In this document: piece by piece, positions 38,376 to 49,596 of the stretch
How positions within the stretch are numbered: the first letter of the stretch is position 1
Layout of the letters: each line of letters begins with the position of its first letter
NCBI GenBank assembly: GCA_035610365.1
Contig: CM069432.1
Span: 231,344,532-231,408,531, forward strand
Origin: Aquatica leii
Taxonomy: Eukaryota > Arthropoda > Insecta > Coleoptera > Lampyridae
Direction: 5' to 3'
DNA: 64,000 bases
Program-made: the position numbers and the translations under genes
The notes under the pieces: generated by a model
Seen by the model: the letters and a program-made list of their open reading frames with translations, nothing else
The model's database searches: none
Told to the model about the DNA's origin: nothing

Positions 38376-38979
38376 TCCTACATGTAATAGAATGTATCAG
38401 GTGTAGATATAATTTTTTGATTAAACAAAAATAAAAAATTAAATTCCCAAATTAACTCGATTTATTACTACATAAATATAAAAAAATAATATTTAGTAAT
38501 ACATATACTTATTAAATAATAATAATTTATTTATTTTATTTTATTATATTTCTGCGTTTTCCTGCGGAAACCTGAAATAAGAAAACAACTAAAAATAATT
38601 ACTTTATGTGACAAACGGGACATGCATGTTTATTGTAACAGTTCGATTCTTGTTAATTAAAGTATATTAAAATTTTTCAAGCAAATATTTGCAAAAAAAC
38701 TGTACCTTTCCACGTACAATATTTTATATACCACTTAATCATTTCAATTTAACTGATAAAAATAAATTAATTGAATATCTAATCACTAATATTTTTTCTA
38801 AATATTTTACTTTTTTAATATTGCTACTGACAGTGTGTAATAAAGTGTTCTAACATGCAATATTAATGATACAATTAAAAAAGTAAAAATATGCAAAAAT
38901 TACGATTATTTTCCACACCAAAATCAATGTGTAAAGCTTTTCTTATACTTTTATATGTTTTTTGTAAGAATACTAAAGC

Positions 38980-39200
38980 CAGCGACGGAGCTAGGTTTTC
39001 TTAGACAGGTGGGCACAAATGGGCACAATAATTTTGGAGTGGGCACATTCATTTGCGTTATTTAAAGTTATTTAAACTTTCTAATAAAATTAATTTAATT
39101 CAAAAGTTGTTTTCTCCAATTTGGATGGACATGCGGGTGGGCACCTGGGTAAACAGAGTGGGTATGTGCCCCACCCAAGCCCCCCCTGGCGCCGTTGCTG
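38980..39200. mobile_element. Non-autonomous hAT MITE, 221 bp
   Basis: Left end CAGCGACGGAGCTAGG, right end inverted CAGCAACGGCGCCAGG, flanked by a perfect 8-bp duplication ACTAAAGC (38972-38979 and 39201-39208), which is the hAT signature. Internal GTGGGCAC words repeat several times, as in the GGGTGGGCC motif near the hAT end at 4551, so both probably belong to related hAT families. No coding capacity. The perfect duplication indicates a comparatively recent insertion. Confidence 0.92.
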
Positions 39201-39304
39201 ACTAAAGCACACATGAATAGGTACATGTTTTTGCAATTATTTGTTGTACAATTCAAGTTAAGGCATTCTATAGCTATAAAAAAAATAAATATATTTAATT
39301 GTTT

Positions 39305-40230
39305 TTACTTTTCATTTTCTCGCCTCAACCGCAGCTTCGCTAAACGGAACCATTCGCTAACAGAAGACTCAATGTCCTTCTCTTTAAAATCAACATATTC
39401 GCCAAGTATTATATCTGAAAAAATAGCAAGATGAATACGTTTATCAGATTATCATTTAATTCCTACCTGTAATTACAATTGTTGTTTGCAATTTTTTGAT
39501 TGCAAAGTTTCCTCGATGGCCTAACCAGGAACATAAAACTGCAAACTTGTTAGAGAACACAGTTTTGTAAATTCTCTGCAATGTTTCTTTTCCATTGCGA
39601 CCACTAATTCTGCTGACATATTGATGCTACAAATAGAAAGTTTAAAATTTCTCATATATTACAAAAAAAAACAATAAGTTTACTAAATGCTGTATCTAAG
39701 TAAAACGGTAATGATCGTACAGTTTATAGCAAAATGAAGTAAGAAACAGAATTAAAGAAAATGATTCATTATAAGTATAATAATTAGTGTTTAATGTGTA
39801 AACCCTAATTGATATCATTATTGTTAAAAACTTACAAAATGTTGAAGATTAATTTTATCTTCTATCAACTGTTCAAAATTCTTCATTTCCACTATTGATG
39901 TTATTGGCAAAAAAGACTTTATCAATGAATCCTTCTCTTTATTGGATACAATTACAGGATTTTTTTCAATTTTTCTTAATCTGTCGTCAATACTGCTTAC
40001 ATAAAGTAATATTTTTTAAAATAGTCTTCTCCACGGCCTAAGTCCTCATCTTCAGTTGTCTCATAATTTATGTTTTCGGCCCTCATTTCTTGCCTTTTGT
40101 AGTGTGCCTTAAAAGTAAATTCCTAAATCAGCTAACTTGTTGGTATTTCTGACGTCATATTATTTTCGTCAGTAAACAATACAACCCCATATGGTTTACT
40201 AGTATTTTGAAATTTAAAACTACAGAGTAT
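39305..40230 (-). pseudogene. Spliced DUF4806-domain gene relic
   Basis: Three minus-strand exons join in phase. Exon ending at 39835 encodes SSIDDRLRKIEKNPVIV and MKNFEQLIEDKINLQHF, with donor GTAAGT. Exon 39626-39467 (acceptor TTTGTAG, donor GTAGGA) encodes HQYVSRISGRNGKETLQRIY, FAVLCSWLGHRGNFAIKKLQ. Exon 39414-39305 (acceptor TTTTTTCAG) encodes ILGEYVDFKEKDIESSVSEW, FRLAKLRLRRENEK and stops. Introns are 52 and 208 bp. The CSWxGxxGN core and the WFRxAKxR end are those of DUF4806, a domain of unknown function abundant in insect genomes. Further upstream (about 40230-40000) SKPYGVVLFTDEN and RAENINYETTEDEDLGRGED match the usual N-terminal half, but with two stops and a frame change. I therefore call it a pseudogene, although unrecognised exons could explain part of this. 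Confidence 0.65.
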
Positions 40231-40313
40231 CATGCCTTCCTACTAAATTAAAACTATGATTTATGACATGATTAACTACTACAGGCATGTTGATATAGTT
40301 TGTTCAAAATTAC

Positions 40314-40510
40314 CTACTTAATGTTTTCTCGTCTGATCGTGAATGTTCTAAATTAAAAGGCAATGTTTGCGAATTTTAAAAAATGTTAGTAATTCTAGTA
40401 GTTTCCAAATTATATTCAGTAACTGAATTATTAAATGAGTCGGCTTGTTTCAAAATTATACGCCGCTTTTGTCGGCGCGACAAATCACAGAAATTCTTTC
40501 GTTTCAACAT
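40314..40510 (-). pseudogene. Basic N-terminal exon relic, possible transposase start
   Basis: From ATG at 40510 the minus strand reads MLKRKNFCDLSRRQKRRIIL then KQADSFNNSVTEYNLETTRI, a stop, and NSQTLPFNLEHSRSDEKTLS, ending at a GTAATT donor-like site. From memory this resembles the opening of large uncharacterised arthropod proteins that look like transposases and begin with a basic SRRQxxRR segment. It lies directly upstream of the DUF4806 relic on the same strand. The identification is tentative, and the one internal stop marks it as decayed. Confidence 0.35.
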
Positions 40511-42376
40511 ATTCCACAATTAATGTAATTCTACAATATTGAGGAAACCATAGAAAAATCTAGTTGTTACTTTACATAAGATATAATACTTACATCGTGT
40601 AACAGGTAACAGCTGTACGTTAACACAAATTGCACCTATCAATTGCACCATAAATATACTGATATACACAAAAACGTTCTACTTCTGAAAAAAAAATTAT
40701 ATTTCAACTGAAAATGAAGAAGGGATGCGTGTTCTTGGCAAAAGTACAAACTTGGGTAATTACATTTTCCTTCTCTAACAACATGCTTGCGTTAAAAAAG
40801 GAACAATATACTATGTAAGGGCTACTTAAAATTTGGCATTTATATTTTAGCCGAAACGTAAATAAGTATAGAAGTTTAAATTCCGTTATTTATTATACAC
40901 TAAAGTTTAGGTACCTAATAATATTTACATTTAAAAAAAATTGACCGATGCTTGTCAAAGAAAAGCCGTGGACAATAGAAACGGCAGAGATGGGTTCGGT
41001 GAGTCACAGAGTCGGTATACAACTTCAAACATTGTGCATACAATTACTTTACATCGGAACTTCTCATAAAAATAAAAACAGTTACCCAGGTATACTAAGT
41101 ACAAAATATTACAACGCAAACGAAGAAAAAGTATTAAAATTTTATGTTAGCACCTGCAGTCGGCACATTACATAACAGGTGGTATGGCTTTTCTTGTCAA
41201 AATATGAAATTAAAAAACTCGTAGACTGAAAACAGATCTTAATTATTTAAATTATCTATCTAAACTATATCTAATACCTATAGTTTTGCATTTAAAAAAT
41301 GTGGAAAAAACTGGCTATTTCAGCTACTCTTACTGCAAAATTGTTAGAATTAAAAACACATGTATAAATCAAAATCAGCGTGGAAAGGAATATAATCGTT
41401 TTATTTTTATAAATTATAACTAAAAGAAACAGAATCACGGTATATATTTTTAAAAAAAGTACATACAGCGTGATTAATAAGGGATGATGGCCTATCAAAT
41501 TACGTCTAATATAATAATACTAAAACATAATTTGTACTTTTTATCTTTGTACCACAAACATTTAGTCAGATGTTAACTTTTAAAGTTTGAATGTTTTGTG
41601 TTATTTTTTACAAAACACCGAAAGATAACTTTTAAGAACTCCGCCGTTCGAGTAGGTGCTATAAAACGTATTAAAAGTGTTCATCGTGGTTTCGTTTCGT
41701 AACAAAAAAACATTTTGAGAGGTTTAAGGGGTCAAATGATAAAACAAATATTTTCTAAAAAATGTTATAAACTGTATATGGTACACTTACCGTTATTTGT
41801 AATAACGTTTTAATATTGAATTTCTTTTTTGAGTGGGGTTGGGGCCGACTTAGTGCGAGAAATTGATTCTACTAGCAACCAAAAATCTTTCATACCTAAA
41901 ATTTCAAAAATACTTAATGTTTTTTTTATTATAATTTAGGGTAGATGTAGATACATATATGTATATACTTAAACGTGTTGATATTTTACTATTATTTTGT
42001 TTTTTTATTATATATAAAACTGATTATATATGTGGTACACGAATATCTCAAGTATCCGATACAAAAATTATTGTTTGTATCATAGAAAGGATTTTTATTT
42101 TGTAACTTATATATTACAATCGCACTGGTTTGAAATATATTCAAACATATATAACAAATACGTGTATCTTTATATGTATTGAATACGTTATCCAAGTTAC
42201 ATAGCAAATACAAACATTTCATTATATTTCCTTGGTTCCGTATCTGGTATGCTCACAATAACATAAATATTTATTATTATATATTAACTACGTATATGTA
42301 ATGTGAATATGTAATATTTCTTGGATACTTCGTCTAGCTTTCTAGTATATGTACCAAATATGTAGATGTTGACTGG
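40511..42376. other. AT-rich remainder of the CCCAGT candidate element
   Basis: Open frames of 68-76 codons (40948-41175 plus, 41292-41498 and 41992-42222 minus) have no recognisable domain. If the element is real, its missing transposase body would be expected here or was deleted. Confidence 0.35.
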
Positions 42377-42858
42377 GAATGTAGTCTTCGTATGGTATCA
42401 AGCCTTCACTTCTTGTAATTTTTTGTTCTAAGATTGTATATTTTAACATCCTACTTTTGTAGTATCCGTACAATTCCGAAGCTATTGTCTGGTTCTAGGA
42501 ACTTGTATTTTTTCTACTACGGTTAGGCTGCTAACCCGTTTCGTAAACCTTTCTCTTTCACTGGGACTAAATAAGAAATAGGTTTTCAAATAAAACACAA
42601 AACTTTGGTTTACGTACTGATCTTGTTAACGATAACATTGCGTATGTTTGATCGTGAACATAAACAGCGCCATAAAACATAATTTCAGCAACAATTTTGT
42701 GCGTTGTGTAAACGTTTTGACTTATTTGCACATATATATTTAAAGGTTTTGAAAAGTATAGCAAAAAAGAAAATAACATACAGTTTAATAATTGACAAGG
42801 CTTACCAATTTTACTTTAAATTTATTAAGTGTAGCTAATTGTCGCAATAGTAAATAGT

Positions 42859-44215
42859 TGTTACAAGCTTTAGGTATTTTACGAACCTGCACGGCCAACT
42901 CACAATAGTCGGTGAGAGGGTAGGGTTCCTAGATAATAATGAAAAGATATTTAAGGGCGCCAGAGCCTATCCCAAAGAAGCTTCTGTCTGCTCACAACAG
43001 AATGGTAATAAACTTGTAACTAGATGTTAGGTTCGTAACTGCTGAAAGAAACGAATAAAAAAGAAATTCAATCGTTAATAACAATTTCACTTTAATTCCT
43101 CTATAAAGATAAATCTATTAACAATTAACTAGTCAAATATAAGCCGGTATTGTAGAAAATATAGAAAAGAGAATAGCAGCAGGATCGGCAACTTACACTA
43201 CACGTCAAACAAGAGTGTAATTACCATAACATGTATAAAACTTTATCAGTAAGTAACATTAACAATGATAATTGATTGTGGATATAAGCAGCAAGCGATA
43301 AGTAATTTACCTAAATTAATTGGATAACAATCACAAGTAACAAATCAATTCGAACGTACGATTAGCAAATATAATAAGTCGTGAGTTTACACCGTAGCGA
43401 CAACACATAAATAAGCAAAAATTGACTTACCAAATTCCAGGGTACTTTCAGAAAAACGTTTTTCCTACTGGCTCCTGCAATTAAACTTCCTGAAAAATAA
43501 TCGTGTCTACCTGGCGACTCACAAACTACAAATAAAAGACACATTTAAGGGACAGTAATCGAACAGACACTTATCGTATGCTGTTACATTAATTCTACGC
43601 CTATGGTGGTATTAAGTAATTGCCTCCGAATAGAATTCAATCGTATCCAATAATTATGATCTTCCGAACAAGGTGATAGTCATCAAGGTTAAGTTATGGC
43701 CTTCGAATAGAATTCAATCGTATCCAGTAATTAGGATCTTCCGAACCAGGTGATAGTCATCAAGGTTAAGTTATGGCCTCCGAATAGAATTCAATCGTAT
43801 CCAGTAATTAGGAGCTTCCGCTTCCGATTATAGTTTTCCCTTGAGGATTTTAGGTAACGATAAGAATACCCCTATTCATGAAGGCACATGGCGCTAACCA
43901 AAAAGACATAAAAATTACCTTTAATTAAAGAAAGAACAAAATCACTTACTCTGCGTGGATGAAATCAATTATTTAAGAGAAACTACTAATTTCCATCGTG
44001 TCCCAACACGTGGATGATTTTAGAGAACGAACCTTCACTCACGCAGACATAGACAACAACAGGTACGATGGTAAAGTCAAAATGCCGGAAATCTCACCGG
44101 ATGTCGTCTGCTCAACACAAAGTGACCAACGAATCCGATAGATGGCGTCAACACCCGAATCTAATTTTACGTCGAAAACACATAGGCGTACCTAATGAAA
44201 ATTTTGACCGTAACA
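42859..44215. mobile_element. Solo LTR, 1357 bp, copy 2, inverted to copy 1
   Basis: Begins TGTTACAAGC and ends GACCGTAACA, the reverse complement of the copy at 30715-31877. It has its own 4-bp target duplication TAGT (42855-42858 and 44216-44219). It is 194 bp longer than copy 1, which is accounted for by a 77-bp tandem repeat at 43622-43818. No internal retroelement sequence is attached. The 60-codon frame at 43362-43544 mirrors that of copy 1. A separate insertion of the same family. Confidence 0.88.
43622..43818. repeat. 77-bp tandem repeat, about 2.5 units, inside the solo LTR
   Basis: Units start at 43622, 43699 and 43776 with GCCTCCGAATAGAATTCAAT (one base differs in the second) and include GATAGTCATCAAGG. 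The third unit is partial. Copy 1 of the LTR lacks the repeat, having only the flanking GGAAGCGGAAGC junction. Confidence 0.92.
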
Positions 44216-44219
44216 TAGT

Positions 44220-46037
44220 AAAGTAACAACCATGCAAAAGCAAGCAGGTGTTTCTAGGTAATTTCCTCTTAAGTTGACAAGTCTTAAATCCTCTTCTATT
44301 CTCAACTCTGCTGTACAAAAATTAACTTACTGTAAAAGTCAATTATTAAAAGTGAATTATTGTATTAAAAGTTTTGGAAAAAAAATAATAGAGTTTGGGT
44401 AATTTGTAAGTGGAGCTTTTCTGCGCGACTTTCTAACACAATGGCGTATCAAAACGCCAATTATTGTATTACGACAAAAAACAATAGTCTATATAACAAA
44501 CACTTGACTTGCAAAGTTGTCTTTAAAAATCTCAAAACTTAAGCAAACAACACTAATGCTACAACAAAAGGAATAACAACTGTGAATCGACTATTAATGT
44601 ATCAATTTTGCGTACCGCACAAATTACGTGAACTCTCACAAAAATATTTAAAAAAAAAATTTTAAAAAAAAACAAAAACCAATGTACGTTGCTTAAATAT
44701 CAATCTAAGTTTACATAAACATTTAAAACAAGTTAAAACAAACTTTTGATAAACATTAAACTAAAGTTTATAAAATTCGAAAGTATGGTGGTATAGCATT
44801 CTCTGTTACGTTAGTTCTTCAAGAAGAGTACACAAACGTCATAAAATTCAGTTTTTAATAATAATATTATTGCTATAAACTTGTTCCAAGACAAGTAAAA
44901 ATAAATTAATGCAAAAATGATCACTTCTAACGCACGTTTTACTAAATGTGACTTACAATAATTGTATTTTAAAAAACGTATCAATTTTTGCTATTTTAAT
45001 CTTTATACCAATAATAATAATTCATTTACAATTTCTATGTAAGCCTATTTTAAATACTTTATACTATACTATTAGCAAACTTAAAAAAAAAACGATTTCT
45101 AACTAGAAGTCTATTGTAAATGTTTTATATAAATTATAATAGCGCAATAGTGTTGTGTTTAGTTAATAAAAAACGTAATAAAATTGATTTTTTAAATTTT
45201 AAAATTTGAAAGAGATATTAAAAGTAATAGTAATATAAGTTAATATGGAATATATTATAAAGATACGTTTCACGTGGCGTTTTCTAGACAATTTAATCTA
45301 GAGAAGGTTGGGGTCTAAGACGACCAAAACAAATTGCAAAAGTAATAAACGTTACATGGCGTAAACCAAATATAAAACAATACATAAGTGGCTATAAAAA
45401 TTCCAATGGTAAATTTATACTAGAGACAAAGCCGCTGTGCGGTAATAATCGTTAAAAGAATGGTGTAGAGTACCCAGTGATGCGATCGTATGTTAGCCTC
45501 GTGTTTCCTGTTCAAAACACTCCGGGGGAGCCGATACGGCTTTAAAACTGACATGATGGGACTTATGCAGAAGAACAAGCCGCTATCATGCATTATTAGT
45601 TACCAAGAAGTATCTAACGTGGTAAAATTCACATACAAGTAAGTAACTAAATAACGTTTTCGTCATATTTATATCCAGTACGCAGACATAATAGGAAATT
45701 ACTACCACTTCAGCATTTTACAGTTATTTCTGGAATCTGAAGTGCACGATTGTAATCGGTAGCAGAACTTTGCCGATGCCGTACTACCAAAGCTATAAAC
45801 CATATCTAGATGTTAAAGTTGCCGTTGCATATTAAATAAGTAAATTATTTTATTGGAAATTTGCTTATTTTCCATATAAGTTCCGTATTATAATAAATTA
45901 ACGTTAATAGTTCTTAATGTTTAAATTTTTCTTGACCAATTTAGGTTCCACTAAATTAACATTGCAAATGCCGATTTACATGCGGTCTACAATACCATGT
46001 AGTTGTAAAACATAAAGACGTTAATGTTGTTTCAGTA
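44220..46037. other. AT-rich stretch with a GC-richer patch
   Basis: The patch at about 45440-45610 is noticeably more GC-rich (CTCCGGGGGAGCCGATACGG) and may be a decayed exon or transposon piece, but I do not recognise it in any frame. The rest is featureless. Confidence 0.35.
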
Positions 46038-46223
46038 ATGTACTTTTTGGTGGTCTTCGCGTTACTCTCGCTGTTAGTATTTCTTAACTCATTAGATTTG
46101 ATTAACTATTGGTACACGCACTTTATGTCATTTAGTGCGCTTTTTATAGCGTGCATAACTTTAAACTTAAAAATTCCTGTAAGAAAAGATACTATTAAGT
46201 ATTTACAACATAAACAACATTAA
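46038..46223 (+). other. Short hydrophobic open frame, unrecognised
   Basis: A 61-codon frame starting MYFLVVFALLSLLVFLNSLD has a hydrophobic N-terminal segment and a second one (SFSALFIACITLNL) before a basic tail. A TTGTTTCAG acceptor-like site lies just before the ATG. It could be a terminal exon of a membrane protein or chance; no family is recognised. Confidence 0.2.
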
Positions 46224-46575
46224 AATAAAAACGAAAACTAGAAAAATTAATAGATATTTACTTTTGATAATCTGTACGAAGATAAATTATTAAAAAATTT
46301 ATAAGAAAATTTGTAATAATTACCATAACTACTTAAAATTTTGTAATACCTTGTAGCAAGTTTGTATGCAAGAAAATTACATTTGAAAATACTTTGTTGT
46401 ACGTTTAGTTACCTGTATAAATAAATAATGTTTTTTTCTAATTTTCAAATTTTACTTCAAGTAAGATATTGTTAGAAAGGTAAATACAATATTACGAAAA
46501 ACTATTGAATGTAGCGTTGAATATAGTGACTCATAATGCCTAGGATACAAAATATGTAAACATACACATAACAAC

Positions 46576-46671
46576 CAGGGGGTTATGAATTTAGAGGCTG
46601 TTATGTAGGGCGTTATGAATGAACAGCCTCTAAGCTGTTACGAATTCATAACGCCCTTTCATAATGCCCTG
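46576..46671. repeat. 96-bp MITE-like hairpin with GGGCGTTAT words
   Basis: Ends CAGGGGGTTATGAAT and, inverted, CAGGGCATTATGAAAGGGCG; inside, GAGGCTGTT pairs with AACAGCCTC. Forms a near-complete hairpin. A related but diverged sequence occurs at 50838-50956. The pair could be independent MITEs or the eroded ends of the Tigger-like element lying between them. Confidence 0.5.
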
Positions 46672-47107
46672 TTTCAAAAATCATCTACTGTAATTGTCCC
46701 AATCTTCGGCAGGTTAAGCAATGCTTTTTATTAATCGCGAGTTTATACTTGAGTGGAAATCACAATTTTTGATTAAAGTTTTGGAAACTTCCGTATGTAT
46801 GAGTTGAATAAGTTGAGAATTGACTTATGACTTTCCGTTTAGAATAGAATTATTCGAAGTTTGTAAATAAATTTTATTTGTGTACAACAACACATTGTCT
46901 CTAATTTCAGCATGCGCTTACCCTATTGCCGGCATAAGGCTGTTCCTAAATGCGTGACATTTTGTTAGGTCGAATAAAAGGTACAATAAGTAATGGATAT
47001 AACGTTTTATTCAAAAAAAAATTTTACAAATCTGTTCTATTCTAAAATGAATTTTAAAAAAAATAAAAACAATGCTATTTTTATTGCACAGAAATAATCG
47101 TTAAAAA

Positions 47108-49572
47108 CTAATGTGTGTCTGGAAAATTTGGAATGGATAAAAGTCCCCTAGAATTAACTAATTTTGGTTTTTCTATTTTACATTTAATTTCACTGCAGGA
47201 GTAAGTTAACACATCATCTTTTTCAGGCCATTTCTAGTATTTTCCAGCTTTTACCATACATTTAAAGGTGAATTCTTGTTTTACGTGGTCTGCTCTGATT
47301 ACTAAACCTGAATAGAATTTGTTTTCATATTCTATCACTATATAATCGCCTTCGCTTGCTATTGAGAGATCAATTTTTGCCACTGCACCATTTGTTGCAG
47401 GGACGATTTTTTGTTTGTCAAATTCATCAGATTTACCGAGATGATTTTTTTTCTAAAGGGGCATTTGATTTAGGTTGAACATTTTTCAATTTTTTCTCTA
47501 GGCTTTCTTGTTTTCTTGTTCCTTTCTCCTTTTTATTTCACACATTTTTTTCCCTCTTTTTTGTGGTAAAACGTTTGCCAATCTACAGATGACACCACAG
47601 CAGGAATTTTGTCCTTAGGTTTTCTCTTGTTTTCTTCTTTACCAGCTGTATCAGTTATGGGGGTTTCCCAAAACAGATATTTTTTGAATGGTGTTGGAAT
47701 ATTTAATTTTTTAGATTTAGTAGATTCTTGTTCGCTACTCACTACTTTTGTTAGCTTGGATTCTGGAGTACGATTAAACAAAACTTTTGCTTTTTGAATA
47801 TCTGGAGAGGTTTTTGGTTGTTCCTGAATGAATGATAATTGCGACAATTCTAGCGCATCATCCCCTGATATTCCTGCTCCAATAAGTATAAATATGATGT
47901 GTCTACGTCATTAGTGGTGACATCAATTGTTCGTCTTTGAGCAAACTGTTTGGAATAGAAAAAAAATCTGTTTTGTCCAAATTACCGTCGGCAAGCATTA
48001 TCACATTAACTGGTATATTGCAGTCAATGTTATTAGGATTAACAGTAATTAGTAATGGTGTTTCATGTTTCATTTAATAAAGCAGACACTTTTCCAACTT
48101 TTGGTTCATTTTGGTGTCCATGTTCGTAATCATCAGAATTAGTAATAGGTATATGTGGAACGTGGGCATGATGTTCATGACTTGAGTTTACAGCATTAAA
48201 ATTGTTTACTAGCGCCTTCCAGAAGTAGAAGAGGTTGGTATTTTCGATATTTCCTTTCCATATTGCACCAGATGATTTGAATTCAGAAATTTTTCTGTAG
48301 TTCACTTGCTCAAAATATTCCATAAACTTTTTTCTTTCGGATTTGTCTAAAATTGAACTATAAGCTATTTTCGATTTTGCTTGTGAGTTTCCATTCTTAA
48401 AAAATTTATCATACTTGACATCATCTGGAGAAAACGGACATAAACCACTGTTAAGAAACCAATCTCGATGGTTTTGGGTAGACATGATAAACCATCTAAG
48501 GCAATTTTTAAAAGTGGGGCAAAGTGTTATCTGACTAATTTTTGATCTCGATGTTCAATCCTTTTATTATTGTATTACTTTTTTCCATATGCTTTCAAGG
48601 CGTGAAAGACGGCCACATCTAAAGGTTGCAGAATGTGAGTTAAATTAGGAAACAGACTTATAAGAATAATTCCTTTTAGTGAACAAAATTTACTTAGTTG
48701 AAGGGTTAAATGTGATGTGTGACCGTCCACAAACAAGATTACCGGCAGAGTAATATCATTTTTTTGGAACCATTGGTAAAATATGTTTCCTATGTACTCA
48801 AAAAAGCTTTCTTGAGTCATCTAACCATTGTCAGATGCACCTATGGCAAAGTCTTTGGGAAACGTGGATGTGATAATTTTGGGAATTCTTTTGAACGATA
48901 CATTAGTAGAGGTGGCGGTAATTCTTTTATAGCATTGCACATTATAAGAGCAGTTAAACATTTCTTCTCGTCATTAGTAATAAGAGATTAAACAGTTTTA
49001 TCTCCTTTTGTTGCGAAAACGTCGTCGCCTTTTGGAGAGAGAAAAAGAGCTGTTTCATCGCAGTTGTACACATGACGGGGATTATCAAAAAATAACAGAT
49101 AATCAATATCGTCAAAAAAAAATTGCATTTCCTTAAACCAGCCACGTATCTGAGCTTCAGAAATTTGTGTCCTTTGTTTTGAAAGGTTTTGCCAGACCCG
49201 TTAGCTTATGGTTGGATGGCGCCGAAGGAATGCTTTATGCCAATGTCGCTGAGGTTTATTTTCTGGAAATGGATTTGGTCTTTTTAGTTCAGTCATTAGT
49301 ATTTGTACACTGTCACATAATTGTGTTCTCGTCACGGGAAAACTTTGTTTTGCCATATTTAGCACCCATTCTACAAGAATATCTTCTTCTTTTGCACTAA
49401 GAACAGTTAGAACACCAGCTCTGTAGTGAATAGCTATTTTTTCATAATATTTATTAGACAGTGTTTGTCTTGGAATTTTAAATAATTCTGAAGATTTGGA
49501 TATGCTCATGTCATTTTTTATAGATTGTATGGCGTTGTGAATGTCTTCTACAGTATATAGTTTTTGCTCCAT
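47108..49572 (-). pseudogene. Tigger/pogo-like transposase gene, interrupted
   Basis: From ATG at 49572 the minus strand encodes a psq-type helix-turn-helix (EQKLYTVEDIHNAIQSIKND), a CENPB-type second DNA-binding domain (LVEWVLNMAKQSFPVTRTQL), then the DDE_1 catalytic domain: YNCDETALFLSPKG near 49055, VILFVDGHTSHLTLQL near 48735 and HILQPLDVAVF near 48620, giving the three catalytic Asp positions. The C-terminal segments HRDWFLNSGLCPFS (48470), PFKKYLFWETPITD (47690) and GDYIVIEYENKFYSG (47340) are those seen after the catalytic domain in insect Tigger-like proteins. The stop is at 47108. Total span of about 820 codons is complete for the family, but at least three frame interruptions or stops break it. 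It has a 5' UTR intron (49597-50371). Confidence 0.85.
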
Positions 49573-49596
49573 AGTTCGCCTTGTTCAACAACGTTG

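Larger units (their letters stand above)
38011..42377. mobile_element. Candidate 4.4 kb element with CCCAGT ends, unknown class
   Basis: The left end reads CCCAGTTAACACATAC and the right end, inverted, CCCAGTCAACATCTACATAT: matching ends with further loose similarity inward (ACATAT.CT.GAA). Words such as TATGTACCA, CGTATCTAGTAT and CATATCTGAAATA recur in the first 400 bp and last 200 bp, as subterminal repeats do. Inside lie a minus-strand DUF4806 gene relic, a basic N-terminal exon relic upstream of it, and a nested hAT MITE. No clear target duplication was seen. This is inference from repeats read by eye; the two ends could also belong to separate copies. Confidence 0.35.

Noticed and set aside
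40948-41175. A 75-codon plus-strand gene
   Set aside because: No recognisable domain, splice context or repeat support; composition is compatible with chance.
30715-44215. A 13.5 kb giant transposon or Polinton-like element with 1.2 kb terminal inverted repeats
   Set aside because: Each repeat has its own TG...CA ends and its own 4-bp target duplication on both sides, so they are independent solo LTRs; no Polinton-type gene (capsid, polymerase B, protease) is seen between them.
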